From assembly GCA_951813855.1 (NCBI GenBank), contig OX638380.1, positions 3,364,876-3,428,875 on the forward strand: a stretch of DNA of 64,000 bases, in the 5' to 3' direction. Of this stretch, positions 54,335 to 63,913 are shown piece after piece; positions within the stretch are counted from its first letter, which is position 1; each line of letters opens with the position of its first letter. Origin of the DNA: an uncultured Verrucomicrobiae bacterium. GTDB lineage: Bacteria > Verrucomicrobiota > Verrucomicrobiia > Limisphaerales > AAA164-E04. Position numbers and translations under genes: made by a program. The notes under the pieces are model-generated. The model was not told the DNA's origin, made no database searches, and worked only from the letters and a program-made list of their open reading frames with translations.

Positions 54335-56125
54335 GTGTCTAGTCCAAAAGTCAAAATCCATAGTTGATTTCTTTAAAAACTAAAAAAATAATTTCAAATT
54401 AGATCGAAATAAGTGGTTAAATCGACATATTTATCTTAAAACGATTTTTTTTTGATCTTTTACAGAATTCAAGACGCACCTCTCCCATTCTTGACATTGA
54501 TTTGGCGATTTAGTTAAGCCGCTTTCGGACGAACCAATGGCTTGGAGAGACGCTGCAGCTCCTTGTTTCGAACGAGGCTGCCAAGGCGACAACAATTGGC
54601 ACAGAGAACGGCTAGAGCTACGGTGCGTTTGAATCCGTCTGAGCCGTAGGAGTAGACTCGATTGAGGCCTCGGTGTTCCAAATGGTTGATGGCTGATTCG
54701 ACAGCGGGATGTTGCTTCCGGGCGATTTTGAAAGCCTCGGTAGTCTCGCGTTCTTGCTCCTTTTTGGTAAGTTTCCCTTTTTTGGGCAAGGTTACTTCTG
54801 GAACCATCTCCCGGAGTTTCTCCTGATTAGGTGGATTATGAAACCCTTTGTCGAAACTGCAACTGAACAAGTCTGGAAATAGTTTTTTGGTCTCCTCGAG
54901 GATCGGGATGGCCACGTGCACATCCTCTTCTTGCCACATGACCCGATAAGTCAAAACAAATTGGTGTTGATCTTCCACGATGCAAACGGGCACCCCGAGT
55001 TCTACCGGTTTGCCTGCCTTTCCTTTCTGGATCCACCGCGTATGAGGTTCGAATACGGAATAGATCTTTTCGTCCGCCGGAATGGTTTCTCCTTGTAGAA
55101 TTCGCCGATCCGCTTGACGCGACAAGAGACGACCGAATTTCAAAAAACCTTGGATTTGCCGGTGTTTTTTCGCCTTGATCTTCTTTTTCTCCCTCAGCCG
55201 ATCCCACGACGCACTGGCTCGCTCCAGGATTTGGTCGCAGGCCTTCAGATAAGCCTGGACCTGGTCGTGACGGCGGTTCGCCAGCTGAGCGGTGCGAACG
55301 GAAAAAAACAATTTCCGAATCTTCTTCAGCCAATGGTGACTTTGCCTCCACCCCTTCAGGTTCCGTTTTTTGCATTCACGAATCAGAGTTCGAATGCAAT
55401 CATAGAGCAAATTGAGATCGGTGGGATAATGGACATCCGTTTCCACCACGAACGAATCGCAACGCGTTTTGAGTTGGTCTCCTTCTTGATGCCCCGCAAC
55501 CTGCTGACCATGCTTGACGATCAGCAAGTTGATTTCCTCAATCAATTCGGGAGTCAAGAGATTGACGTTTTGAATCACGGTGGTTCGTTTATATTCTCCC
55601 CCCGGTTCGAAATCACCATGGCCTAAGACAAATCGCAACTGCTTATGATAATTAGCGAGGGTTAGCAAAAGATCGTAATTGCATCTTAAACTGTGTTTGA
55701 TGAGAGCCAGAACTAGAATCGTCCAAGCACTCATGCCCGGACGACCGAATCCTTGGTCGCCGAACTGTTGAAAATGATTTTCCAGCAGCTGCTGTATCTG
55801 GAGCCATAATGATTCGTTACCATAAACACTCTGTAGCCCAATCAAGATTCGAACGACGCCATCACGTTGCGTGGGGTCGAACTTAATTTCCTCGAAGGGT
55901 ACTGGTTGAAATGCGGGTTGAGTGGTTCTGAAGATTCTCATGTTAGAAATCGAAGATTAGTCTCAAAGACGCTGACGATTGGTCTCAAGGACGCTGAAAG
56001 TCCATTTTTCAGGTAAAAATCAAAGTTCCGACTCGAATGTTAGACAAATAAATCGAACAAAATGTTACAAAAAAACCGCTTGAAATGCAGGATTTATTGA
56101 AAATTGTCCCTTTTGGACCAGACAC
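54335..56125 (-). mobile_element. Complete ISNCY-type (ISDol1-like) insertion sequence
   Basis: Terminal inverted repeats GTGTCTAGTCCAAAAG (54335-54350) and, read inward from 56125, GTGTCTGGTCCAAAAG, 15 of 16 matching. TAATTA flanks both ends (54329-54334 and 56126-56131), a probable 6-bp target duplication, although the palindromic AT-rich target makes the exact limits uncertain by a base or two. The element is 1791 bp with one intact transposase. Its right end lies only 19 bases before the start codon of the module-2 helicase. Confidence 0.85.
54514..55941 (-). CDS. ISNCY-family transposase
   Basis: 475-residue transposase. The N-terminal part GFGRPGMSAWTILVLALIK and LTLANYHKQLRFVLGHG match the ISNCY (ISDol1-like) group. 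The catalytic core includes CDSFVVETDVHYPTD (first Asp region, about 165), a long basic spacer, SCSFDKGFHNPPNQ (second Asp, about 355), and HPAVESAINHLEHRGLNR (Glu, about 425). It is unbroken and spans most of the element, so it may be active. Confidence 0.88.
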   Translation of the reverse strand: MRIFRTTQPAFQPVPFEEIKFDPTQRDGVVRILIGLQSVYGNESLWLQIQQLLENHFQQFGDQGFGRPGMSAWTILVLALIKHSLRCNYDLLLTLANYHKQLRFVLGHGDFEPGGEYKRTTVIQNVNLLTPELIEEINLLIVKHGQQVAGHQEGDQLKTRCDSFVVETDVHYPTDLNLLYDCIRTLIRECKKRNLKGWRQSHHWLKKIRKLFFSVRTAQLANRRHDQVQAYLKACDQILERASASWDRLREKKKIKAKKHRQIQGFLKFGRLLSRQADRRILQGETIPADEKIYSVFEPHTRWIQKGKAGKPVELGVPVCIVEDQHQFVLTYRVMWQEEDVHVAIPILEETKKLFPDLFSCSFDKGFHNPPNQEKLREMVPEVTLPKKGKLTKKEQERETTEAFKIARKQHPAVESAINHLEHRGLNRVYSYGSDGFKRTVALAVLCANCCRLGSLVRNKELQRLSKPLVRPKAA

Positions 56126-56144
56126 TAATTAATTAGGAAGTAAA

Positions 56145-59100
56145 GTGAACCGCAACCCGGGGAATAGCAGATCGGCAAATCCATCCCGCTCAGCGGAGCA
56201 AAATCCGTTACCTCCCCAAGGTGCTGATGTGGCTGTGATTATTGACAATCGAAAACGGCGCGCAGCAGATTTTCTACGCGAGAAGATTGAGCCTGGGGTG
56301 AATCTTTCTGTCGTTTCGGCCTATTTCACCATCTACGCATTCGAAGCATTGCGTAATCAGTTGGAAAAGGTTGGACAAATGCGTTTTCTCTATGGTGAAC
56401 CGACGGCAGTTGGCACACTAGACCCTAGCGGTAATGAAGTCAAATCGTTCCAACTGAATGAAGACACATGTATGGCCTTGAAACAGTCTCTTGCCCAAAA
56501 ACCGCTTGCACGCGCTTGCGCTGATTGGATCCGGCGGCAAGTCGAGGTTCGAACGATTAAACGCTCCAATTTCCTGCATGGCAAGCTTTATCACATTGCA
56601 CATGAGAATAAATCTTCGGCTTTAGCCGGAAGTTCGAACTTGACTCTTCGAGGACTAGGATTGGGTGTTTCGCCGAACATTGAGCTTAATTTGGATGTGC
56701 GCCTCGAAGAGGACCGAAAGGCTTTATTAGATTGGTTCAATGATTTGTGGAGTGATCAAACTTTAACTCGGGATGCTAAGGACGAAGTCTTGGCAGCTCT
56801 TAATCGTTTAGGTCAGCCTTATTCCCCTGAGTTTGTCTATTATAAGACTCTTTTCCATGTTTTTGAAAAACAGCTGGAGGGACAGGGTGATCGAAGTGGC
56901 CTGCTCCACGACATTCACCTTCATGATACAGAGATTTGGAAAGCACTTTATGAATTTCAAAAGGATGGTGCAACTAGTGCTATCAACCGACTTCTAAAAC
57001 ACAATGGTTGCATTATCGCCGACAGTGTGGGGCTCGGCAAAACTTGGACAGCACTTGCAGTCATTAAGTTCTTCGAATTACGCAATGAACGAGTCTTGGT
57101 CCTGTGTCCCAAGCGGCTTGAAGATAATTGGGTTCGTTATGCCTCTTGGGCATCATCATGTAATAATCCCTTTGAAAAGGACCGATTAAACTACACTGTT
57201 CGCGCGCACACTGATCTCAGTCGATACGAAGGACGGGCAGGCATGGTCGATCTGGCCCAATTCAATTGGGGTTCATTCGATCTAATAGTTATTGATGAAT
57301 CTCATAATTTTCGTAACGAAGGCCGGGACCGAAAAGACGAAGCTGGTAATCTCATTAGACGTAGTCGCTACAATCGGTTACTCGAAGAGGTTCTAAAGGG
57401 TGGGGTGAAAACCAAAGTACTGATGTTGTCTGCGACTCCGGTCAATACTAGTTTAAGGGATCTTCGCAATCAAATTTATCTGATGACGGAGAAACGTGAG
57501 AACGCATTCAGGGAAGCACTTGGAATCGAAAATATCCAATCAATTTTTAACGTTGCCCAACGTGAGTTTCAACGGTGGGAAGAGGCACGCCGTTCTGGAC
57601 AAAACCAAGACAAAGCTGTTCTTCTTGAAAAGCTTGGAGGGGACTTCTTGACTCTGCTAGATGCAGTGTCATTCGCTCGTTCGCGCGAACATATCCGACG
57701 TTATTATCCCAAAGTGGCGAAAGATATTGGTGGTTTCCCTGAACGTGCTAAACCTGAAAATATTTATTCTGAGACGGATAGTGAGGGCATGCTATCATAT
57801 GATGATTTACATAATCGTATTGACGAATTTCAGTTTGCAATCTATATGCCATCGCAATATTTAAAGGATAAGTCGAGCCTTGATAAGGAAAAAGCCAAGT
57901 TTCGTTTCGACCAACGTGACCGAGAATATTCCCTAAGGGGTATGATGCGAGTGAATTTACTAAAGCGTCTCGAAAGTTCAGTGTGTGCATTCAAATTAAC
58001 TCTTGAGCGCATACTAAAAAAGATGCAAGATGTCGATGATCTGATTGAAAAATGGCGAAGATGCGGTGAATCGGAAGAATTTGATTCACGCCCGGAAGAG
58101 GACGAGGAGGATGAGGAGTTTGCTATCGGAAAGGGCAGATCCTATCAACTGGACGAACTTGCTGTTGACGATTGGCAACAGAAGATCTGCGAAGATCGGA
58201 AAGTCTTTGCGGAGTTGCATCATCGAGCGAAACTGATCACTATTGAACGCGACGTAAAATTTAAAGATTTGAAAAAGGAGTTGCAGAAGAAAATTCGACA
58301 AGCTCCACATAATAAGGATGGGTGCCCTAATCGCAAGGTACTTGTGTTCACTACATTCGCTGATACTGCACGCTATCTCTACGAGAATCTTGCAGAATGG
58401 GTACAGAATGAGCTTGGTGTTCACATTGCCCTCGTTACCGGTGGTGACGGTAATCGAAGCAGTGCGGGCACTTCTAATTTAATAGACATCCTCGGACGGT
58501 TCGCTCCGAGAGCTCAATTGGTATCTCTTAAAAAAGAAGTAATCGACGTTTTGATTTCGACCGATTGTCTCTCCGAGGGCCAAAATCTTCAAGATTGCGA
58601 TTTGGTGGTTAATTATGATATTCACTGGAATCCAGTTCGCCTAATGCAGCGATTCGGGAGAATCGATCGGCTTGGAAGTCGAAATCGACAGGTTTCCATG
58701 ATCAATTTCTGGCCTATCAAAGATCTTGACCGTTATTTAGATTTGAAGAACCGTGTCGAAGCCAGAATGGTTCTCGCCGATGTTGCAGCTACCGGTTTAG
58801 ACGATCCGCTTAATCAGGATCCGCGGACTGAAGAAGAACGCAGAAATGAGATACAAATGGAACTTAACTTTCGTGATCGTCAATTGACTCGCATGCGCGA
58901 TGAAATTCTTGATGTCGAGGAGACGAATGATGGAATTGGTCTTAATGATCTTACCTTAGACGATTTCATAGCTGATTTGTTACGTTTTATCCAACGTAAT
59001 CGTGCTTCGCTGGAAGCGGCTCCGTTTGGCATTCATGCAGTTGTGCCCCAGTGCGTGATGAAAAGTTCATCTGGCGTAATGGAGACAGTTTATCGAGGTG

Positions 59101-59522
59101 TGATTTTTTGTTTAAAACGAAAAGATAACCCTTTAGAAAAAACTCCAAATCGACTCTGGCCTTACTTTTTGGTGTATGTTCAGAATGACGGTAGGGTGCG
59201 TTATACATTTCGTCAAGCCCGTCAATGCCTTGCATTATTTCAAGAATTGACCTCAGGAAGGACTGAAGCTGTAATGGCATTGGAAGATGCTTTTGACCAT
59301 GAAACCTCGCAGGGACAAAAAATGCACAAATACGATTTTTTGCTCACTGCAGGATTGAAAAGCATTGTGGGTACTTTTCAAGAAGCAGAATTAACTGGAT
59401 TAAGTCGAGAACGAGGCGCAGTGCTTACCGAAAAATTTCAGAATCAAAATCCAGCTGAGGAGTTTACCTTGATTACTTGGTTGATTATCAGTAAAGTTGA
59501 CATACCAGAACACCATGAATGA
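56145..59522 (+). CDS. Module-2 PLD-nuclease / SF2 (SNF2-like) helicase
   Basis: Intact 1125-residue nuclease-helicase; GTG start with AGGAAG five bases upstream. Layout: PLD/HKD-type nuclease domain (about 20-220) with HGKLYHIA (about 144) and GSSNLTLRGLG; helicase lobe 1 with DSVGLGKTWTALAVIKFF (about 295), VIDESHNFRNE (about 383) and LSATPVNTS; a charged insert with DEEDEEF; helicase lobe 2 with [28 protein letters not shown] (about 803) and MQRFGRIDRLGSRN. Its end overlaps the methyltransferase start by 8 bases (ATGAATGA), so the two are translated together. Probably the DNA translocating and cutting subunit of a restriction-like system. Its upstream region has been replaced by the ISNCY-type element 19 bases away. 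Confidence 0.9.
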   Translation: MNRNPGNSRSANPSRSAEQNPLPPQGADVAVIIDNRKRRAADFLREKIEPGVNLSVVSAYFTIYAFEALRNQLEKVGQMRFLYGEPTAVGTLDPSGNEVKSFQLNEDTCMALKQSLAQKPLARACADWIRRQVEVRTIKRSNFLHGKLYHIAHENKSSALAGSSNLTLRGLGLGVSPNIELNLDVRLEEDRKALLDWFNDLWSDQTLTRDAKDEVLAALNRLGQPYSPEFVYYKTLFHVFEKQLEGQGDRSGLLHDIHLHDTEIWKALYEFQKDGATSAINRLLKHNGCIIADSVGLGKTWTALAVIKFFELRNERVLVLCPKRLEDNWVRYASWASSCNNPFEKDRLNYTVRAHTDLSRYEGRAGMVDLAQFNWGSFDLIVIDESHNFRNEGRDRKDEAGNLIRRSRYNRLLEEVLKGGVKTKVLMLSATPVNTSLRDLRNQIYLMTEKRENAFREALGIENIQSIFNVAQREFQRWEEARRSGQNQDKAVLLEKLGGDFLTLLDAVSFARSREHIRRYYPKVAKDIGGFPERAKPENIYSETDSEGMLSYDDLHNRIDEFQFAIYMPSQYLKDKSSLDKEKAKFRFDQRDREYSLRGMMRVNLLKRLESSVCAFKLTLERILKKMQDVDDLIEKWRRCGESEEFDSRPEEDEEDEEFAIGKGRSYQLDELAVDDWQQKICEDRKVFAELHHRAKLITIERDVKFKDLKKELQKKIRQAPHNKDGCPNRKVLVFTTFADTARYLYENLAEWVQNELGVHIALVTGGDGNRSSAGTSNLIDILGRFAPRAQLVSLKKEVIDVLISTDCLSEGQNLQDCDLVVNYDIHWNPVRLMQRFGRIDRLGSRNRQVSMINFWPIKDLDRYLDLKNRVEARMVLADVAATGLDDPLNQDPRTEEERRNEIQMELNFRDRQLTRMRDEILDVEETNDGIGLNDLTLDDFIADLLRFIQRNRASLEAAPFGIHAVVPQCVMKSSSGVMETVYRGVIFCLKRKDNPLEKTPNRLWPYFLVYVQNDGRVRYTFRQARQCLALFQELTSGRTEAVMALEDAFDHETSQGQKMHKYDFLLTAGLKSIVGTFQEAELTGLSRERGAVLTEKFQNQNPAEEFTLITWLIISKVDIPEHHE

Positions 59523-62500
59523 CGAATTTACTCATAAGCTAAGTTCATCGCTAGCTAATCTCGAAAAACATTCATTGAAGGCGGGAGTGGCTGGATTGTT
59601 GGAAGTATTAGGGTACAAAAGTAAAAGAACGGCGCGCATTGGAGGTGTAGAGGATTTTCTGAACAGGTTCGCGAATAATTGTAACTTGACTGAGAAGCAG
59701 AGTGATTTGTTCACGTCGTGGGATGGCGTCGAAATCGTGTGCCAGTTTTCCGAGGGCGAATTTGTTCAACGATCAGAATCTGGAGATTACGATCAGGGAC
59801 GGAACGAGTCATTTCTGTTTATAGCAGTGGACCTGAAAATGAATTCTTATACTCGAATGTATTTGGCGGAAACATCTCGGACGGTTAATCGCCTGTTTGC
59901 CATGCCGGTGATTCTTTTCTTCCGTTGTAATTCAACATTAACTTTGGCCGCCACCCATCGTCGTGCACACAAACGAGATGACAACCGTGACGTTTTGAAC
60001 AAGGTGACGTTGGTAAAGGACATTCGCTTAGACAATCCGCATCGTGCCCATATTGAGATTCTTTCTGACCTTTCTTTTCAACGCTTGGCAAAGTCGGGCG
60101 TCACTAGTTTTGACGAATTGCATATAAAATGGGAAGAGACACTTGACATTGAAATGTTAAACGAGCGATTTTATTGTGAATTGTTCGGCTGGTTTAATCG
60201 GGCAGTTTACCAATGTCAGTTTCCGGATGATGGAGAGGGAGAAGGTTGTACAAAAAGGCATGTCATTCGACTCATCACCAGGCTTTTATTTATCTGGTTT
60301 CTTAAGGAAAAAAACTTGATTCCTGAAGCATTGTTTGAAAAAGAATTTGCAGATGCCACGCTTAAGAATAACTCGCCAGAGCGCACGGATTACTATCGTG
60401 CAATTTTACAAAATTTGTTTTTTGCTACCTTAAACACCGAAATTAATGAACGTGGATTCATTGATCATGAAGATCATCATCATTTAAATTTAAACAAATA
60501 TCATTACCGCGATATGTTAAGAGATCCAGATTTTTTTGTCAACTGCCTGAATAAAGTGCCGTTTGTTAATGGAGGACTATTCGACTGTTTGGATTTTGCG
60601 ACCGATTCGGGAAATGGCAATATTGATGCGTTTTCAGATGACCCCTTGAATAATAGTGAACTGAGAGTTCCCTCCAATTTGTTTTTTGATGAGAAGGGGT
60701 TATTCGAAATATTTAGAAGTTATAAATTTACGATTGAGGAGAGTACACCTCTTGACTGCGAGGTTGCTTTGGATCCAGAACTTTTGGGTCGTGTTTTTGA
60801 AAATCTACTTGCTTACTACAATCAGAATACCCGTGAATCCGCACGTAAGGATACTGGTTCTTATTACACGCCACGACCTGTTGTGGAATATATGGTTAGG
60901 GAGACTCTTGTTGAGGCTTTAATGTCGGTTATGTCAAATTCGATCGAAGATAAGACCGAATTTGAACGAAAGCGCATTGAGCGTCTTTTTGATTATTCAT
61001 CTGTGATTAACGATATAAATGAACTATTTAATGAGGAAGAAAGGCACGCTATTGTGTCAGCCATAGCCAAGATTAAAATACTCGATCCTGCGGTAGGTTC
61101 TGGCGCGTTCCCTATGGGAATTCTTCAAATTTTAACTATGGCCTTACGCCGTCTTGACTCGAACAACATGCTTTGGATGAGTATTCAAATAAAACTAGTT
61201 GATTTGCAAGCCAAAGAAACACTAAGAGAAATCAGTAATACATTCAAAAATAATTGCAACTCAGATTATGTTAGAAAGTTGTACCTTATCCAAAACGGTA
61301 TTTACGGTGTGGATAATCAAACAATAGCTTGTCAAATTGCCAAACTGAGATTCTACATCTCACTCATCATTGAACAGAAACCCGATTTCAAATTGCATAA
61401 TCGAGGTATTAGGCCCCTTCCTAATTTGGAAGTAAAAATCATTGCCGCCGATAGTTTACTCGATCTTAATTGTGAATTTACTGACTTACTGAATGTAGAT
61501 GATTGGACACCGTATTTAAAACAAATTAATAAAGTTCGACAGCAGTTCTTTTTGGCTGAAAATCGTGAAAAAAAACTTAAATATAAACGAAAAGAAAATA
61601 ATATTCGTGATCAATTACAGAAAATTTTGGAGATTAAATCAAAGGAATATCAAGAACAGTTTGAAGCAAAAAAGTTCGATATAGAAAAGGAGGCTGTAGA
61701 GAGTGAGAATTCTAATATTGCAAATAAAATCAAGGAAATTAAGTTGAGTAAGCTTTATCAATATCAACCTGAATCAGATAAATTTTTTGAGGCTGCCCGC
61801 ATGATTACTAAATGGGATTTTTATAACCAGAATTCACCCGCTAATTGGTTTAATGCAAAGTATATGTTTGGTATAAATAATGGGTTTGATATAATCATAG
61901 GAAACCCACCTTATATTCAGTTACAGAGATACGGTGGTTTTGCGGGGAAACTTTACGGTAACTCTGGCTTTGAGACATTTCAAAAAACTGGAGATATTTA
62001 TCAACTTTTTATTGAAAGAGGATGTAATCTTCTTAGACCACACAAAGGTGTTTTGGCTTTTATAACTTCCAACAGTTGGCTTAAAGCAGAATATGGTCAA
62101 AAACTTCGTGGATGGTTAACGAAACACCATAGTCCATTGCAACTAATTGAGATGGGAAAGAACGTCTTTAAAAACGCAATTGTTGATTCTTCTGTTTTAA
62201 TCATTAAAAATGGAAAAATGAGAAAAACAATTTGTAATACGGTGGACATTGAGGAGCAATTACACGATAAATTCCCACCTTCCAAAGAAAATTGGGGAAC
62301 TTTAAAACCTAAGGGTAAGAAACCATGGTTAATTCTTTCAAAGGTTGAACAAAAAGTGATGGATAAAATGGAAGCTGTAGGCACACCTCTAAAAGACTGG
62401 GATATTTCCATTTACCGAGGAATTCTTACGGGATATAATGCCGCATTTATTGTAAATCAAACGACAAGAGACGCTTTGATAGAAAAAGATTTTAAATCAT

Positions 62501-63153
62501 CGGAACTTTTAAAACCAATACTCCGTGGTCGCGATATAAAACGTTACCGTGCAATATGGGCTGGTCTTTGGTTAATAGACACACACAACGGTTACTCGGG
62601 AACACCACCGATTAATATTAAAAACTATCCGGCCATCAAGGCGCATTTGGATAAATTTATTGATAATCTACAGAGGCGTCAAGATCAAGGGGTCACTCCC
62701 TACAATCTTCGTAATTGCGCTTACCATGAGGAATTTGAAAAAACAAAGCTATTTTGGATGCACATGACACCTTACGTGAGATTTGCTTTGGTCGAACCGA
62801 AAGTTGTATGCAATCAAAAATGTTTTATTATTACGGGAAAAAAGCTAGAATTTCTTTGTGCTTTACTCAACAGTTCACTCGTTTCTTGGTTTGTAAAACG
62901 GACCTCGGTAACTACTGGCATGGGATTGGCACAATGGGATAAGTTTACTGTAGAATGCGTTCCAATTATAATTACGAATGAATCAATTATCAAACAGATT
63001 GAAGATAAGTTTCATTCGATAATAATTGCTATTGAATCAGGTGAATCAAATGAAATAAAAAATCTTTGTCAAATGCTTGATTCTTATATATTTAATCTTT
63101 ATGGACTGACAAAAAATGAAATACTCGAAATTTTGAAATTAATCAAGAATTAG
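59515..63153 (+). CDS. Module-2 Eco57I-class N6-adenine DNA methyltransferase with switchable recognition domain
   Basis: 1212-residue adenine methyltransferase; the ATG at 59515 overlaps the helicase stop, and an upstream TTG frame (59497) lies wholly inside the helicase. Motifs: GSYYTPRPVVEYMVRE (about 455), SAM-binding motif I LDPAVGSGAFPMGI (about 522), and the catalytic IIGNPPYIQLQRYG (motif IV, about 795). The C-terminal recognition domain starts near residue 960 and contains PILRGRDIKRYRAIWAG (about 1000) and LCALLNSSLVSWF. From about residue 1004 the domain lies between 51-bp inverted repeats opposite a second, silent recognition cassette. AT-rich composition marks it as acquired. A modifying partner of the helicase is the likely role; a self-contained cutting activity cannot be excluded. 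Confidence 0.9.
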   Translation: MNDEFTHKLSSSLANLEKHSLKAGVAGLLEVLGYKSKRTARIGGVEDFLNRFANNCNLTEKQSDLFTSWDGVEIVCQFSEGEFVQRSESGDYDQGRNESFLFIAVDLKMNSYTRMYLAETSRTVNRLFAMPVILFFRCNSTLTLAATHRRAHKRDDNRDVLNKVTLVKDIRLDNPHRAHIEILSDLSFQRLAKSGVTSFDELHIKWEETLDIEMLNERFYCELFGWFNRAVYQCQFPDDGEGEGCTKRHVIRLITRLLFIWFLKEKNLIPEALFEKEFADATLKNNSPERTDYYRAILQNLFFATLNTEINERGFIDHEDHHHLNLNKYHYRDMLRDPDFFVNCLNKVPFVNGGLFDCLDFATDSGNGNIDAFSDDPLNNSELRVPSNLFFDEKGLFEIFRSYKFTIEESTPLDCEVALDPELLGRVFENLLAYYNQNTRESARKDTGSYYTPRPVVEYMVRETLVEALMSVMSNSIEDKTEFERKRIERLFDYSSVINDINELFNEEERHAIVSAIAKIKILDPAVGSGAFPMGILQILTMALRRLDSNNMLWMSIQIKLVDLQAKETLREISNTFKNNCNSDYVRKLYLIQNGIYGVDNQTIACQIAKLRFYISLIIEQKPDFKLHNRGIRPLPNLEVKIIAADSLLDLNCEFTDLLNVDDWTPYLKQINKVRQQFFLAENREKKLKYKRKENNIRDQLQKILEIKSKEYQEQFEAKKFDIEKEAVESENSNIANKIKEIKLSKLYQYQPESDKFFEAARMITKWDFYNQNSPANWFNAKYMFGINNGFDIIIGNPPYIQLQRYGGFAGKLYGNSGFETFQKTGDIYQLFIERGCNLLRPHKGVLAFITSNSWLKAEYGQKLRGWLTKHHSPLQLIEMGKNVFKNAIVDSSVLIIKNGKMRKTICNTVDIEEQLHDKFPPSKENWGTLKPKGKKPWLILSKVEQKVMDKMEAVGTPLKDWDISIYRGILTGYNAAFIVNQTTRDALIEKDFKSSELLKPILRGRDIKRYRAIWAGLWLIDTHNGYSGTPPINIKNYPAIKAHLDKFIDNLQRRQDQGVTPYNLRNCAYHEEFEKTKLFWMHMTPYVRFALVEPKVVCNQKCFIITGKKLEFLCALLNSSLVSWFVKRTSVTTGMGLAQWDKFTVECVPIIITNESIIKQIEDKFHSIIIAIESGESNEIKNLCQMLDSYIFNLYGLTKNEILEILKLIKN
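62527..62577 (+). repeat. 51-bp inverted repeat, left arm (inside expressed methyltransferase)
   Basis: Begins ggtcgcgatataaaacg and ends tttggttaata. It matches the complement of 63743-63793 at 50 of 51 positions and in the same reading frame (GRDIKRYRA.WAGLWL). Beyond its left edge the copies still encode the same peptide (LLKPILR) but with different codons, so near-identity is confined to this block. Confidence 0.9.
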
Positions 63154-63913
63154 TTGTTTTTTCAATTATGCTTGCTTCTTCATCTGAAATATTGTAAAGA
63201 TTAAATATAAATGTATTAATACGTTTTTTAATGTGTTGATATTTTATTTTATCAATCAGTATAGTCGACTGAGCTTCATCAACAAGATTATGAAGTGTGT
63301 TAACTGTAGATTGAGACGGTCTGACTACTGGTAAAGATTTGACGTATGCCTTTTTCCATTGAAGCACACCCATGCCCGAAGTTGGTGCTGTTTTTCGAAT
63401 GTACCAATATGCGAGTGTTGAATTCAGAAACGCACATAAATACTTAAGTTGTTTGCCAGTGAGCATGAACGCCGAATCAACGATAAACATTCCTTCATTA
63501 TCAACAGCAAATCTACTATGGTTATCTAATGTAATCCAAATCACCTTTTCTTGGACAAAACTTCTATGATAAGCGCAAGTATCTTGAAGTTCAAACCAAG
63601 CATTTTGTGTCATTTTTCTTGATTTACCTCCTTCAGGTAATTGCCGTCCTTCTTGAGCAAGACGTTCTTTTCCAAAAGATAAAAGATATTGCTTGATTGC
63701 TGGATAATCTTCAATATTTATGTTAAGGGCTGGAAAGGTCGATATTAACCAAAGACCAGCCCATTTTGCACGGTAACGTTTTATATCGCGACCTCTAAGA
63801 ATGGGTTTTAAAAGTTTTATAGACTTTGGATCAGCCTTAATCAATCCGTTTTTTGTCTTTTGATTAATTATGAAAGCGGCATTATATCCGGTTTTAATTC
63901 CATAGTAAATGGA
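63143..63913 (-). pseudogene. Silent, promoterless recognition-domain cassette of an Eco57I-class methyltransferase
   Basis: About 257 codons homologous to the C-terminus of the adjacent methyltransferase but on the other strand. It reads SIYYGIKTGYNAAFIINQKT, LLKPILRGRDIKRYRAKWAG, then a different recognition region (AYHRSFVQEKVIW, LCAFLNSTLAYWYIRKTAP). In-frame stops and an 8-base A run precede it, and no start or upstream methyltransferase domain exists, so it is not a gene by itself. Its stop overlaps the stop of the expressed gene by 11 bases, tail-to-tail. The shared 51-bp repeat would let inversion fuse it in frame to the methyltransferase. Confidence 0.85.
63743..63793 (-). repeat. 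51-bp inverted repeat, right arm (inside silent cassette)
   Basis: Complement of 62527-62577 with one mismatch. The two arms enclose about 1.27 kb containing both alternative recognition domains. Confidence 0.9.
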
